In this document: positions 32,394 through 37,438 of the stretch, piece after piece
Position numbering within the stretch: the stretch's first letter is position 1
Layout: each line of letters opens with the position of its first letter
Source: Clostridiaceae bacterium
Lineage (GTDB): Bacteria > Bacillota > Clostridia > Saccharofermentanales > UBA5734
NCBI GenBank assembly: GCA_012520975.1
Contig: JAAYNF010000114.1
Span: 1-37,438, forward strand
Direction of reading: 5' to 3'
Length of the DNA: 37,438 nt
Notes under the pieces: generated by a model
Told to the model about the DNA's origin: nothing
The model's database searches: none
What the model saw: the letters and a program-made list of their open reading frames with translations, nothing else
Translations under genes and position numbers: made by a program

Positions 32394-33404
32394 TCAACCA
32401 TCACTCATAGCAGCAAACTGGGCCATCATACCCAATGCTTTGCCGGTACCGATCGCCACACAAGATACGGCGTCATCGGCCACAACAACATCAACACCTA
32501 TTTTGGCTGACAGCATCCGATCCAATCCGTACAGCAATGAACCACCGCCGGTCAAGACAATGCCACGCTGGCTGATATCGGCCATCAGCTCGGGTGGTGT
32601 GCGTTCCAAGACCGAATGGATGGCTTCGAAAATCTGAGCAACCGGTTCTTCAAGGGCCTCCAGCATCTCGGTCGAAGTAATCGAAACGGTTGCCGGCATA
32701 CCGGTGATCAGATTACGGCCGCGAACCTCCATGGTCAGCTCCTCGTCGCGAGGATAGGCGCAGCCAATGTTGATTTTTAATTCTTCGGCCGTCCGGTCGC
32801 CGATCAAAATATTATGTTTGCGACGTACGTGTTTGATAATGGCCTCATCGAATTTGTCGCCGGCAACCTTAAGGGAGAAATCAACAACCGGTTCACAAAG
32901 GGAAATAACCGCGATGTCGGTCGTTCCGCCACCAATGTCAACAATCATGCTGCCGCAGGCTTTGGTGATATCGATGCCGGCGCCGATGGCGGCCGCAATC
33001 GGCTCACGGATCAGGAAAACATCCCTAGCACCGGCATGCTTGCAGGCATCCTCAACCGCCTTTTGCTCCACCTGCGTAATGACACTGGGAACACAGACAA
33101 CGATGGTCGGTTTGAAATATTTGGCTCTCAGCCCTTTACAGACACGACTGATAAACGCCTTGAGCATGACCTCCGTGACCTTGAAGTCCGAAATTACACC
33201 GTCACGAAGCGGTCGAATGGCATCAACGATACCTGGTGTACGCCCCAACATCAGGCTGGCGCTTTCGCCAACCGCCAGCACACGGCCGGTTTTGGAGTTG
33301 ATGGCAACCACCGAAGGCTCCTGTAAAACCACGCCTTTTCCCTTAACATAAATCAAGACCGAGGCGGTGCCCAGGTCAATCCCGATATCCATGCCAAATC
33401 CCAT
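32394..33404 (-). CDS. mreB: Rod-shape protein MreB/Mbl
   Basis: Actin-like cytoskeletal ATPase, 336 residues, guiding peptidoglycan synthesis along the lateral wall. The actin-fold motifs are phosphate-1 DIGIDLGTASVLIYVKGKG, phosphate-2 MIVDIGGGTTDIAVI, LIREPIAAAIGAG and the adenosine motif GIVLTGGGSLLYGLD. GAGGTAAGA lies 7 bases upstream of the ATG. There is no mreC or mreD next to it, so it may be the stand-alone Mbl-type paralogue; sequence alone does not decide. It has its own promoter and is followed by rho after about 200 bases. Confidence 0.94.
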   Translation of the reverse strand: MGFGMDIGIDLGTASVLIYVKGKGVVLQEPSVVAINSKTGRVLAVGESASLMLGRTPGIVDAIRPLRDGVISDFKVTEVMLKAFISRVCKGLRAKYFKPTIVVCVPSVITQVEQKAVEDACKHAGARDVFLIREPIAAAIGAGIDITKACGSMIVDIGGGTTDIAVISLCEPVVDFSLKVAGDKFDEAIIKHVRRKHNILIGDRTAEELKINIGCAYPRDEELTMEVRGRNLITGMPATVSITSTEMLEALEEPVAQIFEAIHSVLERTPPELMADISQRGIVLTGGGSLLYGLDRMLSAKIGVDVVVADDAVSCVAIGTGKALGMMAQFAAMSDG

Positions 33405-33474
33405 TGTCTTACCTCTTCACCTTTTTCTGAACACAGCAAACCGATCAACATTGTTTTGTGTACCATGTCATACA

Positions 33475-33503
33475 ATGATACAATAGGTTGCGTGGAATTA
33501 CAA
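33475..33503 (-). promoter_or_regulatory. Promoter of mreB
   Basis: On the minus strand TTGTAA (complement of 33498-33503) and TATCAT (complement of 33475-33480) are 17 bases apart, leaving a leader of about 65 bases. It lies in the divergent gap shared with the TraX-family gene. Confidence 0.5.
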
Positions 33504-33563
33504 TTCTGGAATCGGTAATAAATCCGATAATTTTCGACCCAAAATAGATCGAAAGGATTGTCC

Positions 33564-34415
33564 ATGGCGCTAAAAATACTGGCTTGTCTGTTCATGTTGA
33601 TTGATCATGCGGGTTATTATTTCGGTGATCTGATCCCCTACCCGCTTTACATGGGCATGCGCAGCATCGGCCGGTTGGCTTTCCCGCTTTTTGCCTGGAT
33701 GGTTGCCCGGAGCATACACAAAACCCGCAACCCGTTTTTTTATTTTTTGCGGCTGGCTTGTTTCGCCGTGGTATCCGAGGTCCTGTTCCGCGCGCTGGAT
33801 TTATTTCCCGCACTTCCGATTTATCCGGCCAACGTTCTGATCACCTTCAGCTTGTCTGTTGTGCTGGTATCCGGTTACCAGCTGGCCACCCGCTCCGGTT
33901 TGGACATGATCGCCAGCCTGCGCCCGATCGCGCCGACCAACAATACCCTGCCGACACCGCCACGTTTTGACGTGCGCATTAATCTGGGCGGCATCCGTCT
34001 GGACAGCCGGATCGGACTGCTGATCGGACTGCTGATGATTTTTCTGGCCATCATGGCCACATCCTGGCTCAAATCCGCCCCCTGCTTCGTGCCGGATTAC
34101 GATTTTTACGGGCTGGCTGCCGTCCTGACCTTTTTTATCATTCAGGAGCGATGCGAAGAAAAAAATTGGTTCAAACGAAGTTTTCAGTTTTTTTTGCTCT
34201 TAAACTTCATCTTCGTTTGCACCAGAATGCTGATCTATGGCCCGGCCAACGCCGTTGCAGCGATGATTCAAGTGTTGTCGATCGCCGCCATACCCATCAT
34301 TTTTTCCCCTCTGCGCGACAGACGGCCGGGTCGGGCGGCCAAATATTTTTTTTATTTATTTTATCCACTGCACGTTCTGGCGCTGGCCTTGCTGCGGCTG
34401 CTTGTTACTAGGTGA
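33564..34415 (+). CDS. TraX family membrane protein
   Basis: Polytopic membrane protein of 283 residues with about eight hydrophobic helices, of the TraX family. The N-terminus LKILACLFMLIDHAGYYFGD and YMGMRSIGRLAFPLFAWMVARSIHKTRN are characteristic. TraX of the F plasmid is needed for acetylation of pilin; chromosomal Firmicutes members are of unknown role and resemble membrane acyltransferases in general layout. No conjugation genes are nearby. The ATG at 33564 has GAAAGGA 6 bases upstream; a TTG two codons earlier is unlikely. Divergent from mreB, and its end overlaps the candidate leuS promoter. Confidence 0.88.
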   Translation: MALKILACLFMLIDHAGYYFGDLIPYPLYMGMRSIGRLAFPLFAWMVARSIHKTRNPFFYFLRLACFAVVSEVLFRALDLFPALPIYPANVLITFSLSVVLVSGYQLATRSGLDMIASLRPIAPTNNTLPTPPRFDVRINLGGIRLDSRIGLLIGLLMIFLAIMATSWLKSAPCFVPDYDFYGLAAVLTFFIIQERCEEKNWFKRSFQFFLLLNFIFVCTRMLIYGPANAVAAMIQVLSIAAIPIIFSPLRDRRPGRAAKYFFYLFYPLHVLALALLRLLVTR

Positions 34416-34440
34416 AATTATCCGCATAATTTGATAGAAT
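34412..34440 (+). promoter_or_regulatory. Promoter of leuS
   Basis: TAGAAT (34435-34440) has an upstream TGA (extended -10), with GTGAAA (34412-34417) 17 bases before it. The leader of about 45 bases is too short for a T-box, which many Firmicutes leuS genes carry. Confidence 0.5.
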
Positions 34441-34492
34441 CTATTTCTGAACCACGTGTGTCAAGTCACGCAATGAAAAGAGGTATCACGGC

Positions 34493-36964
34493 ATGACCTA
34501 TTCCGTCAAAATCGACCGCAAGTGGCAAAAATACTGGGAAGAAAGCGAGATCAATCGTTTTAATCCCGAACATATCGATAAAAAGCTTTATGTCCTGGAG
34601 ATGTTTTCCTACCCATCGGGGGCCAATCTGCATGTCGGCCACTGGTACAACTACGCTCTGGCCGATTCCTGGGCCCGGATGAAAAGGATGCAAGGGTACG
34701 AAGTTTTCCAACCAATGGGTTTTGACGCCTTCGGTCTTCCGGCGGAAAACTATGCGATACAAACCGGCATTCACCCCATGGACAGCACCCTCGGCAATAT
34801 TAAAACCATGAAAAAACAACTGCACGAGATGGGTGGTATGTTCGACTGGGATGCGGAACTGGCAACCTGCCTGCCCGAATATTATCGCTGGAATCAGTGG
34901 CTTTTCCTTCAATTGTATCAAAACAATCTGGCCTATCGTAAAAATGCGCCGGTCAACTGGTGTCCGAACTGCAACACGGTTTTGGCCAACGAACAGGTCG
35001 TGGACGGCGGCTGTGAACGATGTGGTACCGAGATCAAGCGACGCAATCTGACACAATGGTTTTTCAAAATCACCGATTACGCCCAAGAATTGCTGGACTG
35101 TCTGCCCGAATTGGACTGGCCGGAAAAAACCAAGAAAATCCAAATCAACTGGATCGGCCGTTCCGAAGGCGCCGAGATCACCTTTGGCACCGAAAAATAC
35201 GGACAGCCGATTCTGGATGAATCCGGCAATACGGTAAATTTAAGTGTCTTTACCACCCGGGCCGACACGCTGATGGGAGTCACTTACGTTGTGGTGGCGC
35301 CGGAAAGCCAGCTGTGTGAGTTGCTGACCACCCACGAACAAGCTCAGATCGTCGCTGCTTATCGCGATCAGGCCAGCAAGGCATCCGATATTGACCGGAT
35401 GTCCGCGGTTCGTGAAAAAACAGGCGTTTTCACCGGGTCTTTTGCCATCCACCCCCTGACCGGCGAACGCGTGCCGATCTGGGCTGCGGACTATGTCATC
35501 GCCGGTTACGGAACCGGCGTGGTCATGGCTGTTCCCGGTCATGATGAACGAGACTTTGAGTTCGCCCAAAAATTCAATCTGCCGATCACGCGTGTCATTC
35601 GCAGTGAAGACAACACACCGGATGATCTGCCCTTTGTCGAATATGGGGTTTTGACCAACAGCGGCAAATATGACGGCCTAGACTTTACCGAGGCGGTCAA
35701 GGCCATTATCGCCGACCTGCAGGCCATCGGCAAAGGTTCGGCTACGATCACCTATCGTCTGCGGGATTGGCTGGTTTCCCGCCAACGTTATTGGGGCACA
35801 CCCATTCCGATCATTTATTGTGACCATTGCGGTGTCGTACCGGTCCCCGAAGACCAATTGCCGGTCGAGCTGCCCTACGATGTCGAATTTAAACCGGACG
35901 GTGAATCTCCCTTGAAGAAATGCCGCAGTTTCATCGAAACCACCTGTCCGACCTGCGGCGGCCCGGCCAAACGAGATCCTGACACACTGGACACTTTTGT
36001 TTGTTCTTCTTGGTATCAGTTCCGCTTCGTCGACAATAAAAACCGGCAGTTGCCTTTCGATCGAAAGAAAGTCAACCAGATGTGTCCTGTCGATAAATAT
36101 ATTGGTGGTGCCGAGCATGCCGCGATGCATCTTTTGTACGCACGATTCATTACCAAGGCCCTGCGCGATCTGGGGTACCTGGATTTTGACGAGCCTTTCA
36201 GCTCTCTGGTTCATCAGGGCACCATTCTGGGGGCGGATGGCCAGAAAATGTCCAAATCGCGTGGGAATACCATTTCCCCCGATGATTACATTCAACAAAA
36301 CGGATCGGATATTTTCCGCATGTATCTTGGCTTCGGCTTTGCTTATGTCGATGGCGGTCCATGGAATGATGACGGCGTCAGGGCCATAGCCAAATTCATC
36401 GGTCGGGTTGAACGGTTGGTTGAACAGGTTGCGGCCATGGCGGATGAGCCCTTTGAAAGCACCGGCGCAGCAGAGAGAGAATTGCTTTATGCTTTAAATT
36501 ACGCCATTCGGGCGGTCACTGTCGATGCCGATCGGTTCCAGTTCAACACCTCCATCGCGCGCATGATGGAATTGCTGAATGCCATCGGCAAATATCAGGC
36601 CAACAACCAAACGGTCCAACAAGGATTGCTACGAAGAACCTGCCTCGACCTGATCAAGTTGATGGCGCCCTTTGCGCCGCATTTCTGCGAAGAGATGTGG
36701 CAAATGCTGGGGCATGATGATTCTGTTTTCCGCACGCCTTGGCCAAAATGGGATCCGGAGGCTTTGGTTCAGGACACGGTTGAAATTGCCGTACAGGTCA
36801 ACGGAGCGATTAAATATCGGCTGGAAGTGGCGTCGAACGGCGAACCGGATGAAATCGAAGCAATCGTTCGTGCCGACAGTCGCACCGAGGCCGCTTTGGC
36901 CGGACGATCCATCGTCAAGGTCATTGTCGTCAAAGGTCGCTTGGTCAATTTGGTCGTCCGCTGA
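34493..36964 (+). CDS. leuS: Leucyl-tRNA synthetase
   Basis: Class I aminoacyl-tRNA synthetase, 823 residues, of normal bacterial length. The HIGH-type motif is HVGH at 47-50 ([14 protein letters not shown]), KMSKS is at 585-589 ([10 protein letters not shown]), and the CP1 editing domain is present ([33 protein letters not shown]). Two cysteine clusters (WCPNCNTVL...GCERCG and [12 protein letters not shown]) are zinc-binding candidates, and the C-terminal anticodon-binding domain is complete. AGAGGT lies 8 bases upstream of the ATG. The DUF5317 gene follows after 9 bases. Confidence 0.98.
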   Translation: MTYSVKIDRKWQKYWEESEINRFNPEHIDKKLYVLEMFSYPSGANLHVGHWYNYALADSWARMKRMQGYEVFQPMGFDAFGLPAENYAIQTGIHPMDSTLGNIKTMKKQLHEMGGMFDWDAELATCLPEYYRWNQWLFLQLYQNNLAYRKNAPVNWCPNCNTVLANEQVVDGGCERCGTEIKRRNLTQWFFKITDYAQELLDCLPELDWPEKTKKIQINWIGRSEGAEITFGTEKYGQPILDESGNTVNLSVFTTRADTLMGVTYVVVAPESQLCELLTTHEQAQIVAAYRDQASKASDIDRMSAVREKTGVFTGSFAIHPLTGERVPIWAADYVIAGYGTGVVMAVPGHDERDFEFAQKFNLPITRVIRSEDNTPDDLPFVEYGVLTNSGKYDGLDFTEAVKAIIADLQAIGKGSATITYRLRDWLVSRQRYWGTPIPIIYCDHCGVVPVPEDQLPVELPYDVEFKPDGESPLKKCRSFIETTCPTCGGPAKRDPDTLDTFVCSSWYQFRFVDNKNRQLPFDRKKVNQMCPVDKYIGGAEHAAMHLLYARFITKALRDLGYLDFDEPFSSLVHQGTILGADGQKMSKSRGNTISPDDYIQQNGSDIFRMYLGFGFAYVDGGPWNDDGVRAIAKFIGRVERLVEQVAAMADEPFESTGAAERELLYALNYAIRAVTVDADRFQFNTSIARMMELLNAIGKYQANNQTVQQGLLRRTCLDLIKLMAPFAPHFCEEMWQMLGHDDSVFRTPWPKWDPEALVQDTVEIAVQVNGAIKYRLEVASNGEPDEIEAIVRADSRTEAALAGRSIVKVIVVKGRLVNLVVR

Positions 36965-36973
36965 GTAGTCGCA

Positions 36974-37438
36974 ATGTTGTTACTGTTGGGATTTTTAGCT
37001 GGTACGCTCGTCGGCCTGTTGTTGAAAAGAAAGATCCGGCCGCTGTTATTCGAACGCTGGATCGGCCTTCCGTTGCTTTTACCCACATTTGCTTTGGTTC
37101 TTGCGCCGGTGATTTTGGATCATTTCCATTCCGAACTGCTCTGGGCCTCCGACCGCCAGTTGCTGATCACTTTGTCGGCCCTTCCCATTTTGCTGGCAAT
37201 GGTACTTATTTTGCTCAATCTATTGCCAAGCAGCGAACAAAACGTCAATTCGGCGCCCAGACGCTGGTATCATCGGGCTGCCCTGCTGATCACGGCTATC
37301 GGCTTGCTGGCCAACGCCTTGGTCGTATTGCTCAATCGAGGCTATATGCCGATCCCGGAAAGTTATCTGGCCGATCTGTCCGATCCGGTTTGGATCGAGG
37401 CCATCCGCAATCAGGCGCTGCGTCTAAAACAACTGATC
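36974..37438 (+). CDS. DUF5317-like membrane protein, 3' end outside the window
   Basis: An open frame of 155 codons runs to the window edge without a stop, starting 9 bases after leuS. It encodes at least three membrane helices: LLLLGFLAGTLVGLLL at the N-terminus, one at about 32-48, one at about 66-85, and AALLITAIGLLANALVVLL at about 102-120, followed by NRGYMPIP, which resembles the conserved NGGYMP segment of DUF5317 proteins. The ribosome binding site is weak, so it may be translationally coupled to leuS. Function is unknown. The family call rests mainly on that one motif. Confidence 0.7.
   Translation, partial: MLLLLGFLAGTLVGLLLKRKIRPLLFERWIGLPLLLPTFALVLAPVILDHFHSELLWASDRQLLITLSALPILLAMVLILLNLLPSSEQNVNSAPRRWYHRAALLITAIGLLANALVVLLNRGYMPIPESYLADLSDPVWIEAIRNQALRLKQLI

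Noticed and set aside
34466-35143. Minus-strand open frame of 225 codons opposite leuS
   Set aside because: It is a mirror of the leuS coding frame, without a start signal.
1-37438. Prophage, transposon or genomic island
   Set aside because: No integrase, transposase, phage structural gene or tRNA-bounded repeat was seen, and nearly all genes are core functions of similar composition.

Overview
The window looks like chromosomal core DNA of a low-GC-lineage Gram-positive bacterium (Bacillota, most likely class Clostridia), although base composition is roughly balanced. The reasons are strong AGGAGG-type ribosome binding sites, an L27 with the Firmicutes N-terminal propeptide next to its Prp protease, SpoVG, a YwlE/YwlC pair, and DUF951, DUF1385, DUF4364 and DUF5317 family proteins. 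The flavodiiron protein plus rubredoxin pair suggests an anaerobe. I cannot fix the genus. There is no rRNA, tRNA, CRISPR array, prophage, transposase or plasmid function.

Layout. 1-5907 (+): a heterodimeric ABC exporter, a DUF4364 protein and a GT4 glycosyltransferase, preceded by a conspicuous hairpin at the left edge. 5987-13829 (-): oxygen/NO defence (FprA, rubredoxin); the rplU-prp-rpmA-obgE-yhbY ribosome cluster; an unrecognised membrane protein; glpK; spoVG. 14020-15489 (+): murC. 15515-22580 (-): rpsF-ssb-rpsR, a strong terminator, then rplI-dnaB-tilS-hpt-ftsH. 22901-25506 (-): prfA-sua5-ywlE. 25723-27442 (+): a two-gene module of a NifU/IscU-like scaffold protein and a GGGtGRT-family protein. 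27491-33404 (-): mreB, rho, rpmE, DUF1385, prmC, DUF951. 33564-37438 (+): a TraX-family membrane protein, leuS and the start of a DUF5317 membrane protein.

How the genes fit together. Most of the window is translation and ribosome biogenesis (L21, L27, Prp, ObgE, YhbY, S6, S18, L9, L31, TilS, Sua5, RF1, PrmC, LeuRS), with replication (DnaB, SSB), transcription termination (Rho), proteostasis (FtsH, YwlE) and cell wall and shape (MurC, MreB). Several ribosomal-protein transcripts have good sigma-A-like promoters and structured leaders (rplU, rpsF, rpmE), and rho has a long leader with a hairpin just before its Shine-Dalgarno, so autogenous control is likely at several points.

The best candidate for an under-described system is the scaffold/GGGtGRT pair. 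It has its own promoter and sits in the opposite orientation between prmC and prfA, interrupting what looks like a rho-rpmE-DUF1385-prmC-prfA-sua5-ywlE series. Other items worth a look are the Shine-Dalgarno-presenting hairpin at 25-72, an octamer tandem repeat directly upstream of the rpmE promoter, the long lysine/alanine-rich insertion of Rho with AT-hook-like motifs, and the unrecognised membrane protein upstream of the rplU cluster.
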